A stretch of DNA of 64,000 bases from Tragulus kanchil. Lineage: Eukaryota; Chordata; Mammalia; Artiodactyla; Tragulidae. The translations under genes were made by a program, and so were the position numbers. The stretch lies in assembly GCA_022376925.1 (NCBI GenBank), contig JAIOJX010000025.1, positions 8,463,141-8,527,140 of the forward strand. Direction: 5' to 3'. This document shows, in pieces, positions 48,728-60,551 of the stretch (position 1 is its first letter; every line of letters starts with the position of its first letter). Under the pieces are notes generated by a model. It ran no database searches. It was given only the letters and a program-made list of their open reading frames with translations, and was not told the origin of the DNA.

Positions 48728-48805
48728 CTGGTGTTTCGGCGTCTCACTGCTAAGCAGAGAGGTTCGGGGGACTGGAGCTCCGGTAGGGATGCAGAAGAGA
48801 GCGAG
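48728..48805 (+). other. presumed BBS12 exon 1, copy 2 of 3
   Basis: Same sequence and donor (GT at 48806-48807) as 47640-47716. It is part of both the 46650/47736 and the 48728/49832 duplications, so it is the tile shared by two overlaps. Confidence 0.45.
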
Positions 48806-49831
48806 GTTAGTAGCGAGATACTTCTACCAATTGCTGAGTCTTTGGTGGAGACATGGGTAGCTCCTGTTTCCTTTTCTGACTCCTTTGGCCCTAGAGGAAA
48901 GGATAAGGCTCTAGGATCTGGTATATCTGGTGAATTGCACCAGTTGAGGCTTACTATCCGGCCAGATTATCAGAGTTGAAAGGATCTGGCCCGTTTTTTG
49001 CGCCGCTAGACAACCCCTCAGCCTCCACGGTGCCTGAGTCTTGGCTTTTAAACCACTTCTGTCCTCCATGGACAGAGATTCTGGCCTAGTAGGGAACACT
49101 TCTTTACAGGAGAGGTATGCTCTGTTCATGGTGTCTTGGGATGCACCTGAAGACTCCTGGCATAGGAAAGAGTGTTTACCTGTGTGGTAGCGTTCAGTTG
49201 CGGGGGGGGCGCACTTGGGCCCACCTGTAATCACTTATCAGCCTTTTCTGCCAACCTCCCTCACAACCCCTCCCCCTCCGCATTATCACCTTCAGCTGTT
49301 CCGTGGGGAAGGTTCCATCTTCCCAAGATTTGGCCGCTTTTCCAGCCATATCCAGCATAGATCCGCACTCCAGTCCGACATAGGTAGCCTGATAATCCAC
49401 TTGAATCAGTAACTGTCGAGATTTAGATGTCCAAAGCAAATTCTTGCTCAGAGGGCCAGACTTACTGGTTCAACCCAGTTCTGAATCTGGTCAGAGACCA
49501 GTTTAAGCTTGGGGAGTAGGGATGAAGAGGTGATAGTCTCTTAAAACTTCTAACACTTAATTGCTTACACATTAGGATGCTTTATGCCTCCTGCAGTGTC
49601 TTCTCTAAAGTACTTTATTCTCTAAAAATCATACTGGATTCTCCAACACTGGATTCAGGACAAATACTAACTTTCCCTTTATCTGCCTTATCTTCTTGAA
49701 AGGAAGAAAAGTAAAATGCGCAAAGTATATTCTTGAAGTAGTCTCCCAAATCACTGTTCCTATTTTAGAAAGTAGAAACATGGCACATTTCCCAAAACCA
49801 ACATTTTGTCTTGTTCACATTAATCCCAAAA

Positions 49832-49906
49832 CCTGGTGTTTCGGCGTCTCACTGCTAAGAGAGGTTCGGGGACTGGAGCTCCGGTAGGGATGCAGAAGAG
49901 AGCGAG
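49832..49906 (+). other. presumed BBS12 exon 1, copy 3 of 3
   Basis: Third copy, shorter by a few bases (one CAG-type unit missing after GCTAAG and one G fewer in the G run). The donor GTTAGT at 49907 is intact. It lacks the upstream promoter. Confidence 0.4.
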
Positions 49907-50925
49907 GTTAGTAGCGAGATACTTCTACCAATTGCTGAGTCTTTGGTGGAGACATGGGTAGCTCCTGTTTCCTTTTCTGACTCCTTTGGCCCTAGAGGAA
50001 AGGATAAGGCTCTAGGATCTGGTATATCTGGTGAATTGCACCAGTTGAGGCTTACTATCCGGCCAGATTATCAGAGTTGAAAGGATCTGGCCCGTTTTTT
50101 GCGCCGCTAGACAACCCCTCAGCCTCCACGGTGCCTGAGTCTTGGCTTTTAAACCACTTCTGTCCTCCATGGACAGAGATTCTGGCCTAGTAGGGAACAC
50201 TTCTTTACAGGAGAGGTATGCTCTGTTCATGGTGTCTTGGGATGCACCTGAAGACTCCTGGCATAGGAAAGAGTTTTTACCTGTGTGGTAGCGTTCAGTT
50301 GCGGGGGGGGCGCACTTCGGGCCCACCTGTAATCACTTATCAGCCTTTTCTGCCAACCTCCCTCACAACCCCTCCCCCTCCGCATTATCACCTTCAGCTG
50401 TTCCGTGGGGAAGGTTCCATCTTCCCAAGATTTGGCCGCTTTTCCAGCCATATCCAGCATAGATCCGCACTCCAGTCCGACATAGGTAGCCTGATAATCC
50501 ACTTGAATCAGTAACTGTCGAGATTTAGATGTCCAAAGCAAATTCTTGCTCAGAGGGCCAGACTTACTGGTTCAACCCAGTTCTGAATCTGGTCAGAGAC
50601 CAGTTTAAGCTTGGGGAGTAGGGATGAAGAGGTGATAGTCTCTTAAAACTTCTAACACTTAATTGCTTACACATTAGGATGCTTTATGCCTCCTGCAGTG
50701 TCTTCTCTAAAGTACTTTATTCTCTAAAAATCATACTGGATTCTCCAACACTGGATTCAGGACAAATACTAACTTTCCCTTTATCTGCCTTATCTTCTTG
50801 AAAGGAAGAAAAGTAAAATGCGCAAAGTATATTCTTGAAGTAGTCTCCCAAATCACTGTTCCTATTTTAGAAAGTAGAAACATGGCACATTTCCCAAAAC
50901 CAACATTTTGTCTTGTTCACATTAT

Positions 50926-51861
50926 ATCCCAGGCACATACCCAAGCATTGTAATCACTGATTGGGAAAGGAAAAAAAAAAAAAAGCCCTCATTAAGATTC
51001 TGGAAAATAGGTGGGCTATTCTAATATTAGAAGTGGTTTTCTGTGTAAAGTTAGTTCAGTGGAAATTAAAATGCCAATTCAAGATAGCTCGTGAGTTAAA
51101 CTATTCAGTCACTTAATTATAGTACATATGGATTTTTCAGGCCATTAATCTCACTAAGAAAGTTCCTCTTGATTGGTTTCAAGGACGTATACTTCATCTT
51201 TACTACCAGTATTAAAGGGATTTTTGAAATCAGAAATGAATAATGATCAAGTAGGTAGAAACAGTTCTAATTTTTAGACTCTCCTGGATCAGGTTTGATC
51301 TCGTGGCAGTTAAAAGACTGAGTAATGTGTTAGCCTGCTTTTACATCGTTCTGTAATTTCAGCTTTTATATTTGGGATATTTCTAGTAAAAAATGTTTTT
51401 CAGTTATGGGCTCAGAGTGCAGTTTCTAGGTCTTAGGAAGTACTCAGTGTAGAAAAAAAGCTGTTACAAATCTAATTTTACTCTAGAACGTTAATAATTA
51501 TAATCTAGAAAAAATACTAAACCCATATCACTCTTAAATCTACTAAATTCATTTAATGCTTTCTGTGTATCATGCACTATGCCATGTATTAGATGAACTT
51601 GAAAGGAACTGAGCGTGGAGTGTAAAGATGAATGAAGGCAGGAACCCACAGAGTAGTGGGGGAGACAGGCACAGACACAAATACAGTATTTTTAATTCAA
51701 GGTGCTAAGTGCTTCAGTAGATGTGTGTAGAAAGTACTTCTCCTTGAGGAATTAGAGGAGGCAGTACCAAAAATGTGACATTTTCCTTGAGTTATGATGG
51801 ATGTATAGCATTTGCCAAGATGAAGAAAGAAAGGGTAGGATATTCAAATCAGAGTATGTTG
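50926..51861. other. presumed BBS12 intron, unassigned
   Basis: AT-rich DNA with an A run at 50971-50984. 51540-51780 has the flavour of an ancient mammal-wide repeat (GTATCATGCACTATGCCATG) but I cannot name it. Confidence 0.35.
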
Positions 51862-53490
51862 TTGAGTCAGTCAGTTGTGTCCAACTCTTTTTGACTCCAT
51901 GGACTGCAGCACACCAGGCTTCCCTGTGCTTCACCATCTCCCAGAGCTTGCTCAAACTCTTGTCCATTAAATTGGTGGTGTCATATGACCATCTCATCTT
52001 CTGTCATCCCCTTGTGTTCCTGCCTTCAATCTTTCCCATCATCAGGGCCTTTTTCAATGAGTCATCTCTTCACATCAGGTGGCAAGTATTAGAACTTCAG
52101 CTTCAGCATCAGTCCTTCCAATGAATATTCAGGGTTGATTTTCTTTAGGATTGACTGGTTGATCTTCTTGCAGTCCAAGAACCTCTCAAGAGTCTTCTTC
52201 AACACTACATTTCCAAAGCATCAATTCTTTGGTGCTTAACCGTCTTTATGATCCATCTCTCACATCCATACATGACTACTGGGAAAACCATAGCTTTGAC
52301 TATATGGATCTTTGTTGGTAAAGTGATCTTTAATCTGCTTTTTAATACTCTGTCTAGGTTTGTCATAGCTTTTCTTCCAAGGAACAAATGTCTTTTAATT
52401 TCATGGCTGTGGTCACTGTTCACAGTGATTTTGGAACCCAAGAAAATACAGTCTGTTACTGTATCAATTGTTTGCCTATCTATTTGCCATGAAGTGATGG
52501 GACTGGATTCAGTATCTTAATTTTCTGAATGTTGAGGGGTTTTTGTTGTTGGGTTTTTGTTTTTGTTTTTTTTGGGGGGATGGGGTGCAGAGAGGAGGGC
52601 GGGGTGGGCAGGCCACTAGTTCTATTGGTCTTTCATTTATCCATCTTTGTTCTTTGGCCCGTGTGGGCCTCCCATCGCAGTGGCCTCTGTTGTCTCAGAG
52701 CACCGACTCTGGGCACATGCGCTCCAGAGCTCCAGCTCAGTAATTGGACACATCGGTCCAGTCGCTCCGCGGCATGTGGGATCTTCCCAGGCCAGGGATC
52801 GAACCAGCGCCCCTCTTGCACTGCAAGGCAGGGTCCTTACCCACAGGACCACCAGGGAAGCCCTGAATGTTGAGTTTTAAGCCAGCTTTTTCAGTCTCCT
52901 CTTTCACCTTCATTAAGAGGCTTTTTAGTTCCTCTTCACTTTCTACTGTAAGGGTGGTGTCATCTGCATACCTAAGGTTATTGATATTTCTCCCAGCAGT
53001 CTTGATTCCAGTTTGTGCTTCATCCAGCCTGGCATCTTGCATGATGGACTGTTCATATAAGTTAAATAACCAGAGTGACGGTATACAGCCTGACGTACTC
53101 CTTTGCCAGTTTGGAACCAGTGCATTGTTTCATGTCCAGTTCTAGCTGTTGCTTCTTCATCTATATACAGCTTTCTCAAGAGGCAGGTAAGGTAGTCTGG
53201 TATTCCCGTCTCTTTCAGAATTTTCCAGTTTGTTGTGATCCACACTGTCAAAGGCTTTAACGTAGTGAATGAAGCAGAAGTAGATGTTTTTCTGGATTCT
53301 CATGTTTTTTTCTATGATTCACTGGATGGTGACAATTTGGTCTCTAGTTCCCCTGTCTTTTCTAAATCCAACTTGTACATCTGGAAGTTCTCAGTTCATG
53401 TAGTGCTGAAGCCTAGCGTGGAGGATGTTGAGCATTACCGTGCTAGCATGTGAAATGAGGACAGTTGCAGAGTAGAGCATGCATGAAAAT
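51862..53490 (-). mobile_element. BovB (RTE) LINE 3' part, split by a SINE
   Basis: The minus strand encodes broken reverse transcriptase. The segment NNLRYADDTTLTVESEEELK (52870-53000 region) has the YADD catalytic motif, and downstream GSKITVNSDHSHEIKRHLF and VMYGCERW match RTE C-terminal blocks. Stops and frameshifts make it inactive. The 3' end near 51865 has the BovB terminal block that Bov-A SINEs share. A SINE interrupts it at about 52538-52861. The left side of the RT segment is repeated at 53983-54600. Confidence 0.85.
52538..52861 (-). repeat. tRNA-Glu SINE inserted in BovB
   Basis: Head CAGGGAAGCCC side at 52852-52861, TG-rich tail side at 52538-52580. The target duplication CTGAATGTTGAG lies at 52526-52537 and 52863-52874. 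A partial D17 copy lies at 53791-53982. Confidence 0.8.
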
Positions 53491-54877
53491 GAATGTACAT
53501 GTGTGTGTAGTGTGGTGAGATCATGGGAGGGAAAGGTGGAAGATGAGTCTTATACATTAGACTGAAGTCAGATATATCTAGCTAGGAATAAAGACTTTAT
53601 TTTCTAAGAAAAATGTTTTTGGGCAGAGGATTGATCTGATTAGGTTTATATTTTTCAAAGCTAATTCTGACCATGTGATATAGGAACCACCTCTGAAGCA
53701 GTTGAAGAGCCTCAGCTAAGTACCAAATAAGAATTATGTTGACTCCAAAGGTGACTTTTTTAAAAAACTAAGGTACCTGTATAGGCCCGGCCCCATCGCA
53801 GTGGCCTCTGTTGTCTCAGAGCACCGACTCTGGGCACATGCGCTCCAGAGCTCCAGCTCAGTAATTGGACACATCGGTCCAGTCGCTCCGCGGCATGTGG
53901 GATCTTCCCAGGCCAGGGATCGAACCAGCGCCCCTCTTGCACTGCAAGGCAGGGTCCTTACCCACAGGACCACCAGGGAAGCCCTGAATGTTGAGTTTTA
54001 AGCCAGCTTTTTCAGTCTCCTCTTTCACCTTCATTAAGAGGCTTTTTAGTTCCTCTTCACTTTCTACTGTAAGGGTGGTGTCATCTGCATACCTAAGGTT
54101 ATTGATATTTCTCCCAGCAGTCTTGATTCCAGTTTGTGCTTCATCCAGCCTGGCATCTTGCATGATGGACTGTTCATATAAGTTAAATAACCAGAGTGAC
54201 GGTATACAGCCTGACGTACTCCTTTGCCAGTTTGGAACCAGTGCATTGTTTCATGTCCAGTTCTAGCTGTTGCTTCTTCATCTATATACAGCTTTCTCAA
54301 GAGGCAGGTAAGGTAGTCTGGTATTCCCGTCTCTTTCAGAATTTTCCAGTTTGTTGTGATCCACACTGTCAAAGGCTTTAACGTAGTGAATGAAGCAGAA
54401 GTAGATGTTTTTCTGGATTCTCATGTTTTTTTCTATGATTCACTGGATGGTGACAATTTGGTCTCTAGTTCCCCTGTCTTTTCTAAATCCAACTTGTACA
54501 TCTGGAAGTTCTCAGTTCATGTAGTGCTGAAGCCTAGCGTGGAGGATGTTGAGCATTACCGTGCTAGCATGTGAAATGAGGACAGTTGCAGAGTAGAGCA
54601 TGCATGAAAATGAATGTACATGTGTGTGTAGTGTGGTGAGATCATGGGAGGGAAAGGTGGAAGATGAGTCTTATACATTAGACTGAAGTCAGATATATCT
54701 AGCTAGGAATAAAGACTTTATTTTCTAAGAAAAATGTTTTTGGGCAGAGGATTGATCTGATTAGGTTTATATTTTTCAAAGCTAATTCTGACCATGTGAT
54801 ATAGGAACCACCTCTGAAGCAGTTGAAGAGCCTCAGCTAAGTACCAAATAAGAATTATGTTGACTCCAAAGGTGACT
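52670..54877 (+). repeat. direct duplication D17 (~1.09 kb)
   Basis: Copy A 52670-53756, copy B 53791-54877, 34 bases of filler. It begins inside a SINE and covers the 5'-side BovB segment. Its last ~320 bases are also in D18. Confidence 0.9.
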
Positions 54878-56712
54878 GAACCTTAAATTTTTGGTTGAAG
54901 AACTCTGACAGTGGCATCTGTTGAATCTTATTTCACTTCTGTACTTAAATATAAGACAATAAATATGGTGGAAAATATTCATTTATTCACCTGTCAGATA
55001 TTTATATAGTACCTGTAATATGTCAAACAGTGTTCTCAGTATAGGGAGTCCGTCACTGACTAAAACTGCCCTACTGAGAATTACTCTCCAACAGAAGGAC
55101 GTGATCAATAGATAGTAAATAAATAAGTAGACCGTGTACTATTTTATAAGGTGATAATGATATGGGGAAAAAATAAATTAGAGGAGATGGAGTCCAGAAT
55201 GTAGGGAATTCCATAAGAGAAAAGAGGAATTTGCATTGTTAAATAGGATGCTCAGGACAGACCTTTTTGATGCTCAGGATAGACCTTGTTGAAAGGGTGA
55301 ATTTTGCATTAAATATATAAAAGTGGTGAGACCATAGATTTCTTTGAGAAGAGCATCCGGAAAGAGGGAAGAAGCAGAACAGAAACAGTAAAGTAGGAGG
55401 CACGCCTTCCATGTTCCAGGAACAGAAAGGAAGTCAGAGCAGCGTGGTCAAGGGATAGAATGGTAGGAGACAGAGAGGTTGAAGGGAGGAGTGAGGATTC
55501 TTAGCACATTGTAAGGACTTTGACTTTCACTTGAGTAAAATGGGAAGGCTTTACAGAATTCTAAATGAAGGAGTGAAAGGATTTCAGATAATTTTTGCGT
55601 GGAACTCCTGGGAAGGGCTTTACAGAATTCTAAATGAAGGGGATGACTGGAGAACATTACCGTGCTAGCATGTGAAATGAGGACAGTTGCAGAGTAGAGC
55701 ATGCATGAAAATGAATGTACATGTGTGTGTAGTGTGGTGAGATCATGGGAGGGAAAGGTGGAAGATGAGTCTTATACATTAGACTGAAGTCAGATATATC
55801 TAGCTAGGAATAAAGACTTTATTTTCTAAGAAAAATGTTTTTGGGCAGAGGATTGATCTGATTAGGTTTATATTTTTCAAAGCTAATTCTGACCATGTGA
55901 TATAGGAACCACCTCTGAAGCAGTTGAAGAGCCTCAGCTAAGTACCAAATAAGAATTATGTTGACTCCAAAGGTGACTGAACCTTAAATTTTTGGTTGAA
56001 GAACTCTGACAGTGGCATCTGTTGAATCTTATTTCACTTCTGTACTTAAATATAAGACAATAAATATGGTGGAAAATATTCATTTATTCACCTGTCAGAT
56101 ATTTATATAGTACCTGTAATATGTCAAACAGTGTTCTCAGTATAGGGAGTCCGTCACTGACTAAAACTGCCCTACTGAGAATTACTCTCCAACAGAAGGA
56201 CGTGATCAATAGATAGTAAATAAATAAGTAGACCGTGTACTATTTTATAAGGTGATAATGATATGGGGAAAAAATAAATTAGAGGAGATGGAGTCCAGAA
56301 TGTAGGGAATTCCATAAGAGAAAAGAGGAATTTGCATTGTTAAATAGGATGCTCAGGACAGACCTTTTTGATGCTCAGGATAGACCTTGTTGAAAGGGTG
56401 AATTTTGCATTAAATATATAAAAGTGGTGAGACCATAGATTTCTTTGAGAAGAGCATCCGGAAAGAGGGAAGAAGCAGAACAGAAACAGTAAAGTAGGAG
56501 GCACGCCTTCCATGTTCCAGGAACAGAAAGGAAGTCAGAGCAGCGTGGTCAAGGGATAGAATGGTAGGAGACAGAGAGGTTGAAGGGAGGAGTGAGGATT
56601 CTTAGCACATTGTAAGGACTTTGACTTTCACTTGAGTAAAATGGGAAGGCTTTACAGAATTCTAAATGAAGGAGTGAAAGGATTTCAGATAATTTTTGCG
56701 TGGAACTCCTGT
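54554..56712 (+). repeat. direct duplication D18 (~1.06 kb)
   Basis: Copy A 54554-55611, copy B 55656-56712. The 44-base filler (55612-55655) itself repeats the motif GGCTTTACAGAATTCTAAAT found at 55547-55566. With D17 it makes a three-copy block. Confidence 0.9.
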
Positions 56713-56800
56713 GACTGACAGGTGTAAAAGCTTTATTTTCCAAGTTGAAGGTTTTAAACAGTGGAGTGAAATGATTAGACTGTATTGGGGATGGACTGGA
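54955..56800 (+). repeat. ancient mammal-wide repeat (inflated by D18)
   Basis: GTAAGGACTTTGACTTTCAC and GTGGAGTGAAATGATTAGAC fit a widespread old mammalian repeat. I do not assign a name. The region contains one whole extra copy of about 1.06 kb. Confidence 0.4.
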
Positions 56801-56924
56801 GACAGGCAAACTCTTGGTTTTGTAACTAATCATACCTGTTCAGAAAACACTAATTTTTTAAAAATCCACTTTCTGAAAAGCATTGTATGTGTTAGTGTTC
56901 TAAACCAAGTAGTTGTTGTTGGTC

Positions 56925-57065
56925 AGTTGCTCAGTCGTGTTCGACTCTTTGCAACCCCATGAACTTTAGCCTGCCAAGCTCTCTGTCCATGGGATTTCCC
57001 AGGCAAGAATACTGGAGTGGATTGCATTTCTGACTTGTAAAGAGTCAAACACGACTGAGCACCAC
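56925..57065 (-). repeat. Bov-A2-type SINE
   Basis: CTCAGTCGTGTTCGACTCTT, AAGAATACTGGAGTGGATTG and a final GTCAAACACGACTGAGCAC. The two outer blocks are complementary, so the element can fold on itself. Confidence 0.7.
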
Positions 57066-57110
57066 ACAGTAACAGTTAGTGACATTCTGTGACTTAAACA
57101 TAGTATAAGA

Positions 57111-58125
57111 GGGACTTCCCTGTGTCGCGGGCACTGTGCTGGAGCTTACTCTGATTGCTATTCTTACTAGTTCTCACTAAGAGGCACTATGTTAAATAGA
57201 TCAGAGACTCTTCACAGTCACAGCGTAGTCCCCTCAGAGTTGTGAGCCTCGGACTTGGACAATAAGGTGTCGTGGTCTCGAGTATTGTCAACCAAGAGTA
57301 GCTTTATTAATCATAAAACATATAATAATCAGAATCAAGATTCCATTAATCAGGATTCAAATAAAGGCAAGCACAAATAATCAGAACTCAATCAAATGCA
57401 AACAGATGTTCTTACCCCAGAGCTGGAGAGTCTCGGTCTCACATCCCGCGCAGTCGATCTCCCGTGAGGGAGCCTCCCACACTATCTTCCTTTACCCTTT
57501 TTGTATTTTTTTCAACTAGAAATCTCAAGTTAACTGGTAATCATAAAGAAGCTTTTTGTTTCTCTAGCGATGTAAAAGAGGTCATCACCAGAGCGCATTG
57601 TTCTTGAGGGGAAACATTTGTTTGTAGAAAAAACATTCTTACAATTCTTAATCTACAAAGGGAACTAGAGTTGTAAAAAGCCTGTTACATTATCATTGAA
57701 AAGTGGTAAGAGGAAGAGGTTTTGCGCTCTGCATTAGCACCTCTATCAATGTTTGCTAAAGGTAATAGTTTAAAACTGCTAATCTTATGAGTGGGGCTTT
57801 TCTGACCCAGGGTTTTATCAGTAACTGGCTACCTATTCATCCTCGGAGGAGGTTTTAGAGAAGCGAGGCTTGCAGGCAGCACTTATCATTAGTGTCAGGA
57901 GACATTTGTCTGCTAGGCCTGGATATCTTTTCTTGATCTTTCCTGTGAGAAATGAACATGCCTTCACTTGCCCATGACACCTGGTGGTCCAGTGGCTAAG
58001 GCTCTAAGCTCCCCATTCAGGGGGCCTGGGTTTGATACCTGGTCAGGGAGCTAGATCCCATGTGCTGTAACTAAGAGTTTGTGTGCTCCAGTTAGAAATC
58101 CCACATACCCACAGCCAAATAAAGA
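57111..58125 (+). repeat. CHR SINE split by a solo LTR
   Basis: GGGACTTCCCTG (57111-57122) is the SINE head; the rest resumes at 57980 with CCTGGTGGTCCAGTGGCTAA and runs to CCAAATAAAG. The resumed part is repeated at 59109-59250. Confidence 0.8.
57123..57979 (-). mobile_element. solo LTR, 857 bp, inserted in a CHR SINE
   Basis: The ends form an inverted repeat TGTC...GACA. A 4-base target duplication CCTG lies on each side (57119-57122, 57980-57983). The minus strand carries AATAAAGC (about 57298-57305), so the LTR reads leftward. A 4-base duplication fits a class I (gamma-type) endogenous retrovirus. No internal genes remain. A 3'-side fragment recurs at 58908-59108 through D19. Confidence 0.82.
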
Positions 58126-60027
58126 AACAAACATAGTATAAAAAGGAAACCATAACCAGAGACACTGACACCTGAAAAATAATGGGCATATCCATGTTAA
58201 GGGTGTGAACAAGGCTTGAAGAAAGCACACAAACACACACAAAAAAGGCTTCAAAGTGGGAAGTGCAGTGGAAGATTCTACAATCATGCTGGGTCGAGGG
58301 GCCACCAGAAAGTAGTATTGCGTAGTAGTTTATAACATGAAACTTAGACATTAGACAAGCGTGGATTTTAGTTCATAACCTTTTATTTACTAGCCATGAA
58401 TTTTTTTAAAATTTTGGCCTCTTTTTATTGATTTTTTTATTTATTTATTTTTCATTCATCTTTACTCTTCGGCCTGTGTTGCCCTCCCATTGCAGTGGCC
58501 TCTCTCATTGCAGAGCACCGTTCTCTGCCTCTCCAGAGCACTGGCTTGTAATGGGACACACTGGTCCGGTCACTCCTTGCATTGCAAGGGGGACTCTTTA
58601 GACCCACTGGACCACCAGGGAAGCCCTGGCCATGAAATTTTATGTTATTTAATTATTATTTATTTTGTACATAGTTAAATTACTTCTAATATGTTCATAT
58701 ATCTGTGTGTTAAGTATAGTACAATAATAGGTAAATAGTATTGTTGTGAATACTACACTCTTTAATGCTGGTAAACTGCCTCATACTTAATAAGCTCCCA
58801 AAATGTGTTAGAAATGAAAACCAAAATCAGAAAGCCAGTTTTGGCTTTTTAAGCTTATCTTTTCAACAAAAATTATTCTGGAATAACTGGATATCTAAAA
58901 AACCAACTGCTAATCTTATGAGTGGGGCTTTTCTGACCCAGGGTTTTATCAGTAACTGGCTACCTATTCATCCTCGGAGGAGGTTTTAGAGAAGCGAGGC
59001 TTGCAGGCAGCACTTATCATTAGTGTCAGGAGACATTTGTCTGCTAGGCCTGGATATCTTTTCTTGATCTTTCCTGTGAGAAATGAACATGCCTTCACTT
59101 GCCCATGACACCTGGTGGTCCAGTGGCTAAGGCTCTAAGCTCCCCATTCAGGGGGCCTGGGTTTGATACCTGGTCAGGGAGCTAGATCCCATGTGCTGTA
59201 ACTAAGAGTTTGTGTGCTCCAGTTAGAAATCCCACATACCCACAGCCAAATAAAGAAACAAACATAGTATAAAAAGGAAACCATAACCAGAGACACTGAC
59301 ACCTGAAAAATAATGGGCATATCCATGTTAAGGGTGTGAACAAGGCTTGAAGAAAGCACACAAACACACAAAAAAGGCTTCAAAGTGGGAAGTGCAGTGG
59401 AAGATTCTACAATCATGCTGGGTCGAGGGGCCACCAGAAAGTAGTATTGCGTAGTAGTTTATAACATGAAACTTAGACATTAGACAAGCGTGGATTTTAG
59501 TTCATAACCTTTTATTTACTAGCCATGAATTTTTTTAAAATTTTGGCCTCTTTTTATTGATTTTTTTATTTATTTATTTTTCATTCATCTTTACTCTTCG
59601 GCCTGTGTTGCCCTCCCATTGCAGTGGCCTCTCTCATTGCAGAGCACCGTTCTCTGCCTCTCCAGAGCACTGGCTTGTAATGGGACACACTGGTCCGGTC
59701 ACTCCTTGCATTGCAAGGGGGACTCTTTAGACCCACTGGACCACCAGGGAAGCCCTGGCCATGAAATTTTATGTTATTTAATTATTATTTATTTTGTACA
59801 TAGTTAAATTACTTCTAATATGTTCATATATCTGTGTGTTAAGTATAGTACAATAATAGGTAAATAGTATTGTTGTGAATACTACACTCTTTAATGCTGG
59901 TAAACTGCCTCATACTTAATAAGCTCCCAAAATGTGTTAGAAATGAAAACCAAAATCAGAAAGCCAGTTTTGGCTTTTTAAGCTTATCTTTTCAACAAAA
60001 ATTATTCTGGAATAACTGGATATCTAA
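57777..60027 (+). repeat. direct duplication D19 (~1.12 kb)
   Basis: Copy A 57777-58897, copy B 58908-60027. It starts within a solo LTR, so copy B carries a fragment of that LTR (58908-59108). Copies differ in CA-run length near 58230/59360. Confidence 0.9.
58425..58626 (-). repeat. older tRNA-Glu SINE, relative of the young family
   Basis: TTTTTTATTTATTTATTTTT tail side, CGGCCTGTGTTGCCCTCCCA body and GACCACCAGGGAAGCCC head. It lacks part of the tRNA region. Repeated at 59555-59755. Confidence 0.75.
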
Positions 60028-60084
60028 GAAGGAAAAAAACAACCCATACTTCATACCACTTACAAAAATCAGTTTAAAATTAGT

Positions 60085-60225
60085 TATAAACATAAATGTT
60101 AAAGCTAAAACAAAAAGAACAAAGTTGGAGGATTCTCAATTCCTGACTTCAGAATTTACTACAAAGCTAGAATAATAAAACAGTGTGATCCTGGCCTAAG
60201 GAAGGACATACAATTTGCATAGTAA
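60085..60225 (+). repeat. L1 ORF2 fragment
   Basis: AAAGTTGGAGGATTCTCAAT and CAAAGCTAGAATAATAAAAC correspond to the L1 ORF2 region near KVGGFSIPDF. It resumes after the nested SINE and younger L1 tail. Repeated at 61214-61354. Confidence 0.7.
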
Positions 60226-60238
60226 AAGTAGAAACATA

Positions 60239-60551
60239 GGGCTTCCCTGGTGGTCCAGTGGGTAAGGACACCGCCTTGCAGTGCAAGGGGCGCTGGTTCG
60301 ATCCCTGGCCTGGGAAGATCCCACGTGCCGTGGAGCGGTTGGACCGATGTGTCCAATCACCAAGCCAGAGCTCTGGTGTGCGTGTGCCCAGAGCTCTACA
60401 ACAACAGAGGCCACCGTGATGGGAGGCCCACACGGGCCAAAGAACAAAGACAGATAAAAATGGACAAATGAAAGACCAATAGAAGTGGCCAGCCTGCTCC
60501 CCTCCCTCCCCAACCTGACCCCAGCCAAAAATAAATAAATAAATCTTTAAA
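60239..60551 (+). repeat. young tRNA-Glu SINE (T+ type), full length
   Basis: GGGCTTCCCTGGTGGTCCAG head with A-box-like TGGTCCAGTGG and B-box GGTTCGATCCCTGG. The ~73-base head still resembles tRNA-Glu. The tail is AATAAATAAATAAATCTTT plus A12. Target duplication GTAGAAACATAG / GTACAAACATAG. The D20 copy is at 61368-61680. Confidence 0.87.

Larger units (their letters stand above)
46650..48824 (+). repeat. direct duplication D15 (~1.085 kb), promoter region
   Basis: Copy A 46650-47733, copy B 47736-48824. It covers CETN4 exon 1, the bidirectional promoter and the presumed BBS12 exon 1. Differences are single bases and A/C run lengths. Confidence 0.9.
48728..50925 (+). repeat. direct duplication D16 (~1.095 kb)
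   Basis: Copy A 48728-49823, copy B 49832-50925. It overlaps D15 by about 97 bases. It includes a G run at 49201-49209 and 50303-50310 whose neighbourhood differs by one base. Confidence 0.9.

Noticed and set aside
52737..53251. Reverse-transcriptase-like frames with YADD motif
   Set aside because: Not a host gene or a retron: it is a degraded BovB LINE with stops and frameshifts.
60240..60312. tRNA-Glu gene
   Set aside because: The tRNA-like head is followed by the SINE body and AATAAA/TCTTT tail and occurs at many loci; the acceptor stem is not complete, so it is a SINE head.
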